Shown here: one piece after another, positions 7,862 to 15,956 of the stretch
Position numbering within the stretch: the stretch's first letter is position 1
How the letters are laid out: each line of letters opens with the position of its first letter
Source: Candidatus Ancillula trichonymphae ImTpAt
Lineage (GTDB): Bacteria; Actinomycetota; Actinomycetes; Actinomycetales; Bifidobacteriaceae
DNA: 18,214 bases
Assembly: GCA_000485475.1 (NCBI GenBank)
Contig: AXYY01000054.1
Coordinates: 1-18,214 of the forward strand
Reading direction: 5' to 3'
Notes under the pieces: model-generated
The model's database searches: none
What the model was told of the DNA's origin: nothing
What the model saw: only the letters and a program-made list of their open reading frames with translations
Made by a program: the position numbers and the translations under genes

Positions 7862-9991
7862 TCATACAATCTGTATTGCTGCAACAACGGTTCCACGCTT
7901 GACTTTCGTGCCAGGTGCGACGCTCTGACGCCGCACAAGCACCAGAATTGCCTTACCAGTTTCCGAATACTTCAAGTCCGCATTTGCCAGCGCGCTGCGT
8001 GCCTTCTCGATACCAGCTCCTCGCACATCTTCTGGAACGGTGACCAGTTGTTCTGAGCCCAGCGAAACCTTCAGCGTTATACTGTCACCCTCAAATGCAC
8101 TAGTGCCAGCAGCAATGGACTGCGAAATGACCTTGCCCGCTTTAACATCGCCCGAATACACTTCCTGCTTATTCATGCCTAGACCCAAAGCTTCCAGCGC
8201 AGTAACCGCATCAGCAGTCGCACTTCCAACAAGATTTGGCACAACTACTGGGCGCGGTCCGTCTGAAACCGTCAACGTAATACTAGTGTCATGCCTTTGT
8301 GCACTGCCTGGATTAGGAGTTGCTGCAATTACCGTGTCCTTAGCTGCATCTCGACGATGTTCACGCACAACCTTCGGGCTAGGAAAACCCGCCTTCTTGA
8401 TTAATTCAACGCCTTCAGTCACATTCTTGCCCAGAATATTTGCCGGAACTTGCAGAATTTCAACGCCCTTCGAAACAACAACTTTCAGATTTCCAGTTCG
8501 TTTCGACATGAACTCCCCCGAACTCGGCAACACAGAAATAATTCTACCAGCTTTAACCATATCAGAAAATGCATCATCGCGCAAGAATTTGATTTCCGCC
8601 GAGTTCAACTTGTTCTGCACATTCTCAAACGGTTCGCCAACTAACCCCGCAGGAATCTGCACCTTCGATCTCGGACCTTCAACTTGATACCAAAGAACAC
8701 TCGCACCAATCAACGCAAATGTCAGGACAATCGTTATGCTGATCAGTGCAGCTTTTCGTTTTTTGCTGCTCTTGACTTTTCCGGTTGAATTTGAGTTAGA
8801 AGTGAACACACCTGGACCTGGTCCGTCGCTGTAACCGCTGTTTAGTCCGTGTACAGATACAGATGCCTTAAGCGTTTCTAGTTGTGACGCAGACAAAATG
8901 TTCGTCGGCGTGTTGTCATTATTGTAAAAATCAGAACCGCCAGACTCCAAGTTACCATTCGATTCCATCGTGTAACCATCCGCTTGGTCGTGATTAGAAT
9001 CTAGATCATTATCATCATAACTACTATACGGTTCCTGATCAACGCCATTTTGCAAGTTGACATTGTCCACCTCCAAGGCCTGCAAGTCATCCACCTTTTT
9101 CGCAGGTCTAGGAAGCTTAATAGAAAGTTCAGCAGAACTAAGACTATGCGCCAACTTTGTCAGCAGATCCAGTGCGCGTGCGGCATCTGGAGGCCGTTTA
9201 GTCCGGTCCCGAGCGCACAACACCTCAATCAGCAGAGAAGCTGCGCGCGGAACTTCAGGAAACTTCTCGCTGAGCACCGGCACGTCCTCGTTGACATGCT
9301 TAAATGCAACCTGTAGGGGAATCGAGCCCTCATACGGTTGAACACCAACGATCAACTCGTATAGCATGATTCCGATGGAGTAGTTATCTGCGCGTGCATC
9401 ACTAAGACTAGTCTCGATAATTTCAGGTGCAAGATATGCAACGGTTCCAAAAACAGTTCCGGTGGTTAAAGTTGACATCTCAGTTACAACTCTAGCAAGT
9501 CCGAAATCAGTAATCTGCAACTGTCCGCGGCGATTTATCAGCACATTTTCAGGCTTGACATCGCGATGCACCAATCCTGCTCGATGCGCCGCCGCTAGAG
9601 CCCGCAGTATATACTCGATGTTTTTGAGCGCGTCCCCGATCGAGAACGTCCCGACTTCATTTAACCGTTTGCGAAGATTCGTGCCCTGCACATACTCCAT
9701 GGTCAAATAACTTGTGTTGTTGTCAATGCCCTGATCAAAAACCGTAACAATTCCGGGGTGATGTAACCTGGCAGCTGCACGCGCCTCGCGTCTGAAACGC
9801 GAAATAAACGTTGCACCTTCTGCACCGTTGGCCAAGTGCGGATGCATAATCTTGATGGCAACTTCCCTGTCCAAGCGACGATCAAGTGCCCGGTAGACAG
9901 TTGCCATGCCACCATGAGCAATTTTGTCAAGAATTACATATCGCGAATCAACTGTTTGACCAATCCGCTCATCTTCCGAACTTAATGACAT
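7862..9991 (-). CDS. Membrane Ser/Thr protein kinase with four PASTA repeats (PknB type)
   Basis: This 709-residue receptor kinase probably senses peptidoglycan fragments outside and phosphorylates division and wall proteins inside. The kinase domain (about 17-280) has the glycine loop IAHGGMATVY, ATP-binding Lys47 in VAIKIM, catalytic HRDVKPEN with Asp144, DFG at 162-164 and the APE at 188-190, so it should be active; the activation segment is rich in Thr/Ser. A linker rich in Asn/Asp/Ser/Gly (about 300-405) leads to a basic stop-transfer patch KSSKKRK and a membrane helix at 413-435. Four PASTA units follow, near 443-508, 513-577, 581-644 and 649-709, each ending in a V-S-x-G or equivalent. 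An AGGTG sequence 5 bases upstream supports the ATG at 9991. Usual pknB partners (pbpA, rodA, phosphatase, FHA proteins) are absent here; nrdR follows and a broken membrane-protein gene precedes it. Confidence 0.93.
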   Translation of the reverse strand: MSLSSEDERIGQTVDSRYVILDKIAHGGMATVYRALDRRLDREVAIKIMHPHLANGAEGATFISRFRREARAAARLHHPGIVTVFDQGIDNNTSYLTMEYVQGTNLRKRLNEVGTFSIGDALKNIEYILRALAAAHRAGLVHRDVKPENVLINRRGQLQITDFGLARVVTEMSTLTTGTVFGTVAYLAPEIIETSLSDARADNYSIGIMLYELIVGVQPYEGSIPLQVAFKHVNEDVPVLSEKFPEVPRAASLLIEVLCARDRTKRPPDAARALDLLTKLAHSLSSAELSIKLPRPAKKVDDLQALEVDNVNLQNGVDQEPYSSYDDNDLDSNHDQADGYTMESNGNLESGGSDFYNNDNTPTNILSASQLETLKASVSVHGLNSGYSDGPGPGVFTSNSNSTGKVKSSKKRKAALISITIVLTFALIGASVLWYQVEGPRSKVQIPAGLVGEPFENVQNKLNSAEIKFLRDDAFSDMVKAGRIISVLPSSGEFMSKRTGNLKVVVSKGVEILQVPANILGKNVTEGVELIKKAGFPSPKVVREHRRDAAKDTVIAATPNPGSAQRHDTSITLTVSDGPRPVVVPNLVGSATADAVTALEALGLGMNKQEVYSGDVKAGKVISQSIAAGTSAFEGDSITLKVSLGSEQLVTVPEDVRGAGIEKARSALANADLKYSETGKAILVLVRRQSVAPGTKVKRGTVVAAIQIV

Positions 9992-10008
9992 CTACACCTT
10001 AAACTTAC

Positions 10009-10717
10009 CTAACTGCTGAACTGTGAAAGTTCTCTGCGCAATTTCTTTTCCGGAACTATATCCTTCAAGTGGAATTTCCACTTCCCCTCTTTAAGTGCGG
10101 TTCCCTCAGATATAACAATTGTGATGTAACGAGTCTTGTTGCCTGGTTTGACTTGACTTGAAGAGTTCCTTTTCACCCTCCATCACTTGGGTCCGAACTA
10201 CCACTCTTTGTTACATCATATAAATATACAGTTTCCGCATCAATCTTGTCAATTTTCAGCACAAGAATAATTGGTTCATCATGCTTAAAAGTCTGCTGAG
10301 CAGAAGCGACTCAATTCCAGTTGTCGATGTCGACTTGTACAGAAGAACTGAACCAATGTTACTACTAATGTGGTCACCATTGAACACCCCCCCCCCCAAC
10401 ACTTTCAGGTTTCCGCACTAGATACGTCACACCGATCGCCGCAGCAGCCACAAGAATTACAGCCACAAGAATCGCGATCAGCATGGACAACTTACCTTTT
10501 TTTGAAGTTCGGCTTTTCTATGACTTGCAATCTTCTTCTTGCTGTCATTTTTCGCTGCACCGACTTCTGCTGGCATACTCTCCTGGTCAACTGTGACATC
10601 TTGAGAACTCGCTCCACTGCCGCCCTCTTCAATTACCGCAAAGTCCTCGTCGTCGACTGGATCAAGGGCGGCACCATCAGCAATTTCTTTACTAGTCGTC
10701 TGTACATTTTCTGTCAT
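10009..10717 (-). pseudogene. Single-pass membrane protein of unknown function, frameshifted, with A7 and G11 tracts
   Basis: I do not recognise the family. The N-terminal 75 codons from the ATG at 10717 are acidic and soluble (MTENVQTTSKEIADGAALDP and on), ending in a basic stretch SKKKIASHRKAELQKK. At an A7 tract (10497-10503) the frame must change to continue into GKLSMLIAILVAVILV, an obvious membrane helix, then TYLVRKPESVG. Next comes an 11-base G run (10387-10397) after which no frame is open for long. Later pieces look coding in other frames: HDEPIILVLKIDKIDAETVY, then KPGNKTRYITIVISEG and LKDIVPEKKLRREL, stopping at 10009. The whole would be about 235 residues: cytoplasmic tail, one helix, small extracellular domain. 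It sits 17 bases upstream of the kinase gene with its own -10 and ribosome site, so it probably once headed that operon. Confidence 0.6.
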
Positions 10718-10744
10718 AATATTCCTTTCAACACATGCACGTTC

Positions 10745-10750
10745 ATTATA
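10745..10750 (-). promoter_or_regulatory. Extended -10 promoter upstream of the broken membrane-protein/kinase/nrdR operon
   Basis: The minus strand has TATGATATAATG: a TATAAT with TG three bases before it. It overlaps the very end of the acetyltransferase pseudogene. An AAAGGA ribosome site (10723-10728) lies between it and the ATG at 10717. It may be the only promoter for the downstream kinase and nrdR genes, since none is evident nearer. Confidence 0.55.
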
Positions 10751-11369
10751 TCATACTTTCACGTGACGCACCTGGCTTTTGCGTAGTTTTTTGTACGTTA
10801 CTACTCCATTGCTTACTTCATCGCAATCTGCGGCAAATGATTTTATAAACCGCTTGTTGGCGTCCACAATTTTTTCAAAGTGAATCATATCCGCATGAAA
10901 CAGCAAATCGTAGTTCTCATCTTTGGGCTTGAAACAATTCACACCATATGCCACGCTATTAGCAAGTACATTTTTTATAACTATAGCACCAGATGCCACA
11001 ACAGAATTTTCACCAACTACCACCGGATCAAGAATTTTTGCGCCATCAGCAATTACCACATTTTTACAAATTATCGGATTACCAACATTCTCCCATTCAC
11101 TACTAACTTTGTTAAAACGCATATTCCGCACCAACGTTACATTTTGAAAGATTTTACTACACCCCCGTAAATTTTTGATGCGATAATCGTACAAAACCGC
11201 GCGCATGGTGGGCAAATAAAACACTTTTGTCTATTTCAAGGCAATTAATTTCACAACAGTAGAGCTTTTCCAGTAAATTGCACGCCAAATTCTTCAAGGT
11301 TTACTTTTCGAGTAGCAGTTCATTTTCACCAGTGTAACAAACAAGTTCATTACACCTCTTCAACATCAT
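10751..11369 (-). pseudogene. Hexapeptide-repeat (serine acetyltransferase-like) acetyltransferase, broken
   Basis: The C-terminal 157 codons (10751-11224) are open and show left-handed beta-helix repeats: NVGNPIICKNVVIADGAKIL, PVVVGENSVVASGAIVIKNV, then NSVAYGVNC, as in CysE and related O-acetyltransferases. The N-terminal part lies in another frame: from an ATG at 11369, which overlaps the DUF2469 stop (ATGA), MMLKRCNELVCYTGENELLL runs into a TAA, then LKNLACNLLEKLYCCEIN, CLEIDKSVLFAHHARGFV. HHARGFV resembles the family's catalytic His block (often HARGIVI) and should connect to KIFQNVTLV in the main frame, requiring a frameshift near 11190-11210. One nonsense codon and one frameshift indicate inactivation. 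The acyl acceptor cannot be named. The ATGA overlap shows it was the last gene of the gat operon. Confidence 0.7.
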
Positions 11370-11659
11370 GCTAGTTCCTCAATGTTAACATCCTTGAATG
11401 AGCAGATGTGCGCCTGCTTTATGCGTCTGTCCTTGCGGTAAATGTCCCAGACCCATGCGTCTTTCAGGGCAACTTCAAAGTAGATATTAGCCCCAGTCCC
11501 CTTTGACTGCATGTCAACAGTATTCGCCAGATACAACCGCCGCGCAGTTTCAACAACATACTTGAACTCTGGCATAACTCTTTGGTATTCGTTATAGAGC
11601 TCAAGTTCCGCATCTAGTTCAAACTGCTTCAACTTTTCTCCAACATGCACTGACATCAC
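11366..11659 (-). CDS. DUF2469 family protein
   Basis: This 97-residue protein has the conserved DUF2469 sequence: ELELYNEYQRVMPEFKYVVE, TARRLYLANTVD, YFEVALKDAWVWDIY and the C-terminal SFKDVNIEELA. The family is small, soluble and almost restricted to Actinobacteria; its function is unknown. The start is the GTG at 11659, whose G is the last base of the gatB stop (TAGTG), or the ATG at 11656 one codon later; an AAGG about 10 bases upstream slightly favours the GTG. It is coupled to gatB in front and to the broken acetyltransferase behind (ATGA overlap). It has no membrane segment or signal peptide. Confidence 0.88.
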   Translation of the reverse strand: MMSVHVGEKLKQFELDAELELYNEYQRVMPEFKYVVETARRLYLANTVDMQSKGTGANIYFEVALKDAWVWDIYRKDRRIKQAHICSFKDVNIEELA

Positions 11660-13173
11660 TACTTCGCTGCCTTTTGCAGAATCAGCTCACGCACACGCGA
11701 TCCGTTTGCTTGTCCTTTCGTTGCTTTCATCACCATGCCGATTATCGGACCAGCCGCACCAGCATTTCCATTAGCGATATCCTCCTTCGCGTTAGGTAGA
11801 CGTGCGAATGCATCTTGAATGGCAGCAATCAGCGCAGAATCGTCACTCACAACTTTTAGACCTCGTTTCTTAACAATCTCTTTAGGGTTACCCTCATGTG
11901 CAATTACAGCATCAAGAACGGTTCGCGCAATCTTGTCATTGATTTCACCAAAGTCGATCAACGCTTGAAGTTCGGCAACTTGCTGAGGAGTGATTACGCG
12001 CTGAGCAATTTCATCAAGAGTTAGTGAACTGGTAGACGCATAATTTGCAAGACTCGTCATCCACCACTTCCTAGCACCGCTCGTGCTCGCACCAGCCTTG
12101 ACCGTCTCCTCGATGACATCAAGAGCACCCGCATTAACAACATCACGCATTTCCAAATCGGTGTAGTTGTATTCAGCTTGTAGACGTTTTTTCCGCTCAG
12201 CAGGCATTTCTGGAAGCATCGACCGCACTCGCTCAACCCACGCAGAATCAATCTTGAGCGGCAACAAATCAGGTTCTGGAAAATAGCGGTAGTCATCTGC
12301 ATCTGATTTCGGTCTACCGGCGCTCGTTGACTTGGTGTCCTCGTGCCAATGTCTAGTTTCCTGCAGAATCTTCTTACTCGCATCCAGGAGATCCGCTTGT
12401 CTAGTAATCTCGTACTGCATGGCCAGCGCAATCGCGTTGAATGAGTTGACATTCTTGGTTTCAGTCCTGGTCCCGAGCGTGCCGCTGCTTTTAGGAGAGA
12501 GCGACAAATTCACATCTGCACGCACATTCCCCCTTTCCATTTGCGCTCTAGAAACGCCCAATGCCTTGAAGATGTCACGCAATGAACGAACATAGGCAGC
12601 AGCAACCTCAGGTGCTCGCTTGCCAGTGTTAAACACAGGACGAGTAACAATTTCAACGAGCGGAACACCTGCACGATTGTAGTCCACCAGCGAATAATCA
12701 GCACCGTGTATACGTCCATTTTCCCCTCCGATGTGCGTATTCTTACCAGCGTCCTCCTCCAAATGAGCGCGCTCAATCTCCACGCGGAAGACTTCTCCAT
12801 CTTCAAGTTCAACATCAAGATAACCATTTATACAAGTTGGTAAATCATACTGCGAAGTTTGGAAGTTCTTGGTCAAATCCGGATAAAAGTAGTTCTTGCG
12901 CGAAAAAACGGACACAGGAGCAATTTCACAGTTGAGCGCCAAACCGATCATGATCGCATACTCAACTGCCTGACGATTCAAAACTGGCAACGCACCTGGT
13001 AACCCCAAAGAAACTGGAGTCGTCATAGTATTAGGATTCTTCAAGTTCTCAGCCGTGTTGTCAAATGCAGGATTTGGCGCAGGACAAAACATCTTGGTTC
13101 TAGTTGTCAATTCAACGTGCACCTCAATACCAAAAACCGGATCATACTTACTGATTGCTGCATCATAATTCAT
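11659..13173 (-). CDS. gatB: Asp-tRNA(Asn)/Glu-tRNA(Gln) amidotransferase subunit B
   Basis: GatB binds the mischarged tRNA and activates its Glu/Asp side chain with ATP, receiving ammonia from GatA. The 504-residue protein has the N-terminal FGIEVHVELTTRTKMFC, the catalytic-cradle blocks PVSLGLPGALPVLN, YPDLTKNFQTSQYDLP, and SLVDYNRAGVPLVEIVT, and the YRYFPEPDLLPL signature. The C-terminal helical and YqeY-like tail, ending RVRELILQKAAK, contacts the tRNA. Length is normal. It overlaps gatA by four bases (ATGA), with a strong GGAGGTGA ribosome site inside the gatA end (13181-13189). Retention of the full complex implies the organism makes Gln-tRNA and/or Asn-tRNA indirectly; which one depends on whether glnS and asnS are present elsewhere. 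Confidence 0.96.
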   Translation of the reverse strand: MNYDAAISKYDPVFGIEVHVELTTRTKMFCPAPNPAFDNTAENLKNPNTMTTPVSLGLPGALPVLNRQAVEYAIMIGLALNCEIAPVSVFSRKNYFYPDLTKNFQTSQYDLPTCINGYLDVELEDGEVFRVEIERAHLEEDAGKNTHIGGENGRIHGADYSLVDYNRAGVPLVEIVTRPVFNTGKRAPEVAAAYVRSLRDIFKALGVSRAQMERGNVRADVNLSLSPKSSGTLGTRTETKNVNSFNAIALAMQYEITRQADLLDASKKILQETRHWHEDTKSTSAGRPKSDADDYRYFPEPDLLPLKIDSAWVERVRSMLPEMPAERKKRLQAEYNYTDLEMRDVVNAGALDVIEETVKAGASTSGARKWWMTSLANYASTSSLTLDEIAQRVITPQQVAELQALIDFGEINDKIARTVLDAVIAHEGNPKEIVKKRGLKVVSDDSALIAAIQDAFARLPNAKEDIANGNAGAAGPIIGMVMKATKGQANGSRVRELILQKAAK

Positions 13174-14762
13174 AGTAAACTCACCTCCCTAGCCACTGAT
13201 AGTTTGGGTAAAACTTTTTCCAAGGCCGCACCAACTTCATAAAGTTTACCATCATTTCTTGCACTAGACAACAGCTGAATGCCCATGGGCAAATCGTCTT
13301 CTGCGAGCCCACCTGGAATGCTCATGCCCGGAATACCAGCCAAGTTAGCAGGAATAGTTGTAATATCATTCAAATACATCGCTAGTGGATTAGCCAACTT
13401 GTCACCAAATTTGAATGCAACTGTTGGTGTGGACGGACTTATTAACACATCAACCTGTTTAAACGCATTCTCAAAATCCTGTATAATCAAGGTCCTCACT
13501 TTTTGCGCAGTCGCGTAATACGCATCGTAGTAACCGCTCGAAAGTGCGTAAGTTCCCAGAATAATGCGCCTCTTAACCTCATCACCCAGTTTTTCGCCGC
13601 GCGTATTGCACATCATCTTCTCTGCAGTTTGCCCACTAACGCGCTGCCCATAACGAACTCCATCGAACTTCGCTAGATTACTGCTAGCCTCCGATGGCAT
13701 TATCAGGTAGTAAGCCCCAAGTGCATATTCAACATGCGGCAAACTCACTTCAGTTATTAAAGCACCAGCACTTTTCAACTTCTCAACAACTTCATCAAAC
13801 TGTTTTTTCACTAGTGGAGCAAAACCCTCCACATCGCCACCATTCAACTCCTTAATGACACCAATTTTCGCACCTTCTAGTCCACCTCGAGCACCTGCAA
13901 GTGCGGAGGCAGTATTTGTGCGCGCAACCGCAAGAGAGGTTGAGTCGTGCGGATCGTAGTCCTGAATAATATCTTGTAAAAGTGCCGCATCTAAAACGGT
14001 TTTGGCAACTGGACCGGCCTGATCAAGCGAAGAAGCAAGCGCAACCAAACCGTACCTCGAAACTGCGCCGTACGTCGGCTTGACCCCAACCGTTCCAGTA
14101 ACTGCGGCTGGCTGACGAATTGAGCCGCCAGTATCGGTCCCGATCGCAAGAGGTGCCTCAAATGCGCCAACTGCTGCGGCCGATCCACCACCGCTTCCGC
14201 CTGGAATTCGCTCGAAGTCCCAAGGATTTCGCGTGTCGCCATATGCAGAGTGTTCAGTTGAAGAACCCATGGCGAACTCGTCCATATTCGTCTTGCCCAG
14301 AATCGGCATTCCCGCATATTTCAACTTCTTGACCAACGTCGCATCATACGGCGGAATCCAATCTTCAAGAATCTTCGAGCCCGCAGTTGTCTGAATGCCC
14401 TTAGTTACAACAACATCTTTCACTGCAACTGGAATGCCCGCAAGTGGATGAAGTTCGCCCTTGTCGTCAACGGCAACTGAGCAGTTCTCGCCCAGAACCT
14501 TGGTCGCTTTCCAGGTGCCAACTTCTTCTAGTGCCGCACGCTTGAGCTCAAACTTCTCGACCGCCAAATCAACGTGGTCTGCAACTAACCGCGCACTTTC
14601 AGGCGTTGTAACAATATACGCATTCAACTTGTCGTCCAACTTTTCAATTTGAGCAAGATACGCATCAACAATTTCACGCGCACGCACCTGCCCAGACGCC
14701 AACTTTTCAGCCAGTTCGTATGCAGTACATTTTATCAAATCCGCTGCCAAATTCATCTTCAT
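13170..14762 (-). CDS. gatA: Asp-tRNA(Asn)/Glu-tRNA(Gln) amidotransferase subunit A
   Basis: GatA is the amidase-signature subunit that hydrolyses glutamine and channels ammonia to GatB. Counting from the ATG at 14762 (530 residues), the Ser-cisSer-Lys triad is Lys115 in GIPVAVKDV, Ser190 in GGSGGGSAAAVG and Ser214 in GTDTGGSIRQPAA. The family usually has GGSSGGS; here the second Ser is Gly, though the first is kept. A hydrophilic insertion near residues 73-105 makes it longer than the usual 480-500. The C-terminal block ISPSTPTVAFKFG and GIPGMSIPGGLA are conserved. I prefer the ATG at 14762, preceded by GGAAAG at six bases; a GTG at 14777 overlapping the gatC stop (TAGTG) is an alternative adding five residues. 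The gene is overlapped by gatB. Confidence 0.94.
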   Translation of the reverse strand: MKMNLAADLIKCTAYELAEKLASGQVRAREIVDAYLAQIEKLDDKLNAYIVTTPESARLVADHVDLAVEKFELKRAALEEVGTWKATKVLGENCSVAVDDKGELHPLAGIPVAVKDVVVTKGIQTTAGSKILEDWIPPYDATLVKKLKYAGMPILGKTNMDEFAMGSSTEHSAYGDTRNPWDFERIPGGSGGGSAAAVGAFEAPLAIGTDTGGSIRQPAAVTGTVGVKPTYGAVSRYGLVALASSLDQAGPVAKTVLDAALLQDIIQDYDPHDSTSLAVARTNTASALAGARGGLEGAKIGVIKELNGGDVEGFAPLVKKQFDEVVEKLKSAGALITEVSLPHVEYALGAYYLIMPSEASSNLAKFDGVRYGQRVSGQTAEKMMCNTRGEKLGDEVKRRIILGTYALSSGYYDAYYATAQKVRTLIIQDFENAFKQVDVLISPSTPTVAFKFGDKLANPLAMYLNDITTIPANLAGIPGMSIPGGLAEDDLPMGIQLLSSARNDGKLYEVGAALEKVLPKLSVAREVSLL

Positions 14763-14776
14763 TTCATCACTTTCCA

Positions 14777-15139
14777 CTACTCTTCGCCCAGAATCTGCGG
14801 GACAACAAATTGATTGTCCTGCTCGCTCGGAGCGCCGCTCAAAGCTGCGTCCACCTCCAACAAATCCCCCTCATACGGGTTGCTCGCACCATCAACGGCT
14901 CGTTCTGCGTCCGCCGGAATATGAACTGTTGCTGGTATATCCTCGCGCAAAGTACCGTCTAGTGTGGTCGGACTTGCAGTTATTTCAACACCTTCCAAAT
15001 TCAACTCCTGCAACTTTTCAATTGAATCGTTGATGATGTTCAGATCGGAAGCCAGTCGCACAACTTCATCATCGCACAGATCTATCCTTGCCAACTTTGA
15101 CAGCTGTACAATGCCCTCAGTAGTAAAATGTTCACCCAT
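14777..15139 (-). CDS. gatC: Asp-tRNA(Asn)/Glu-tRNA(Gln) amidotransferase subunit C
   Basis: GatC is the small chaperone-like subunit that wraps around GatA and stabilises the GatCAB complex. From the ATG at 15139 the 120-residue product begins MGEHFTTEGIVQLSKLARID, the normal family N-terminus, with INDSIEKLQELNLEGVEIT following and a C-terminal FVVPQILGEE, whose VPQIL motif inserts at the GatA-GatB interface. The frame is open further upstream to 15184, but those codons run through the promoter box and do not resemble GatC. There is no ribosome site: the -10 TATAAT ends six bases before the ATG, so the mRNA probably begins at the start codon. It heads the gatC-gatA-gatB-DUF2469 operon. Confidence 0.92.
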   Translation of the reverse strand: MGEHFTTEGIVQLSKLARIDLCDDEVVRLASDLNIINDSIEKLQELNLEGVEITASPTTLDGTLREDIPATVHIPADAERAVDGASNPYEGDLLEVDAALSGAPSEQDNQFVVPQILGEE

Positions 15140-15145
15140 TTTTTT

Positions 15146-15151
15146 ATTATA
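15146..15151 (-). promoter_or_regulatory. Extended -10 promoter of the gat operon (predicted leaderless)
   Basis: Minus strand TGTGGTATAAT followed by six A and the gatC ATG. A start 7 bases after the hexamer falls on the A of ATG. No good -35 is seen; the extended TG element probably compensates. It lies about 60 bases from a divergent promoter at 15212. Confidence 0.65.
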
Positions 15152-15211
15152 CCACACCCCTATGACATTTTGCGTACCTACCACTCATCAGTAGTGCAGG
15201 TTGAAGTGTGC

Positions 15212-15217
15212 TACAAT
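15212..15217 (+). promoter_or_regulatory. Extended -10 promoter of the ABC exporter pseudogenes (predicted leaderless)
   Basis: TGTGCTACAATGG (15207-15219) is identical to the box before tRNA-Thr. The hexamer ends 7 bases before the ATG at 15225, so the transcript would start at or one base before that codon. The box looks intact although the genes it served are broken. Confidence 0.55.
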
Positions 15218-15224
15218 GGGCGGC

Positions 15225-15955
15225 ATGGTTATTGAACTGAAGAATTTGAAAGCAAAAAGCTTCGAAAAAACTTGCTGTTGATGGCGTGTCGTTCACGGTA
15301 CCAGAAGGACGTGTTATACTGGATTCATCGGTCCGAACGACGCCGGTAAAACTACTGCGATGCGCTGTATGCTTGGACTTAATTTGCCAACTTCTGGTGA
15401 AGTGCTGATTGATGGCGTCCACTATCAAGAGCTCAAAAATTCACTGTTGAAGGTAGGTGTGGTAATTGATTCGAAGGCGTTCCACAAAACTCGTAGTGTG
15501 CTAGATCACACCTGATGATAATGGCGGTGACGAACAACATCTCGGCAAAACGAGAGTAGATGAGGTGCTGGAGCTGACTGGGCTCACTGATGTTGCCAAT
15601 AGGGCAAGTTGGTAAGAGTTCTCACTGGGAATGACTCAGCGCGTTGGCATTGCTGCAGCGCTGCTTGGAGATCCGAAGTTCGTAATACTAGATGAACCAG
15701 TTAACGGACTAGATCCAAGAAGGTGTTGGTGTGGGTGCGCAACTTGTGCCGTAGCCTTGCGAAAGAGAACAAGGGGGTGCTCGTGTTCCAGCCACCTGTG
15801 ATGAGCGAGGTCGAGCACACAATTGACGATGTTGTAGTGATTGGTAAGGGCAAGATTATTAAAACTGGCAGTTTGAGTGAGGTGCTGAAGCGTTCTGTTG
15901 ACTGCAAGTGCAGTCGAATACAGGGCTGGAAATTTGCCTGCATACGGAGGTGGAA
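15225..15955 (+). pseudogene. ABC-2 exporter ATP-binding subunit, degraded
   Basis: From the ATG at 15225: MVIELKNLKAKSF, then after a shift LAVDGVSFTVPEGRV, then TGFIGPNDAGKTTAMRCMLG, where the Walker A glycine is replaced by Asp (GPNGAGKTT in the family). PTSGEVLIDGVHY continues to a stop near 15511; a further frame has a TAA before the signature SLGMTQRVGIAAALLGDP and Walker B KFVILDEPVNGLDP. The last piece, MSEVEHTIDDVVVIGKGKII, carries the H-loop region in shifted form. The match is to BcrA/lantibiotic-type drug or peptide exporter ATPases. At least four frame changes and an internal TAA make it dead. The permease remnant follows directly. Confidence 0.82.
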
Positions 15956-15956
15956 A

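Noticed and set aside
8040..8687. 215-codon plus-strand frame inside the kinase gene
   Set aside because: Antisense shadow of the PASTA region; low-complexity Ser/Thr/Pro translation with no motif or ribosome site.
10067..10083. AAGTGGAATTTCCACTT inverted repeat as an operator or terminator
   Set aside because: It lies inside the coding part of the former membrane protein (WKFHLK) and has no T tract, so coding sequence explains it.
10370..10786. 138-codon plus-strand frame over the broken membrane-protein gene
   Set aside because: It contains no recognisable domain, while the minus strand shows a promoter, a ribosome site, an ATG and a clear membrane helix.
15140..15184. N-terminal extension of gatC by 15 codons
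   Set aside because: It runs through the TATAAT box and has no similarity to GatC, whose normal N-terminus begins at the ATG at 15139.
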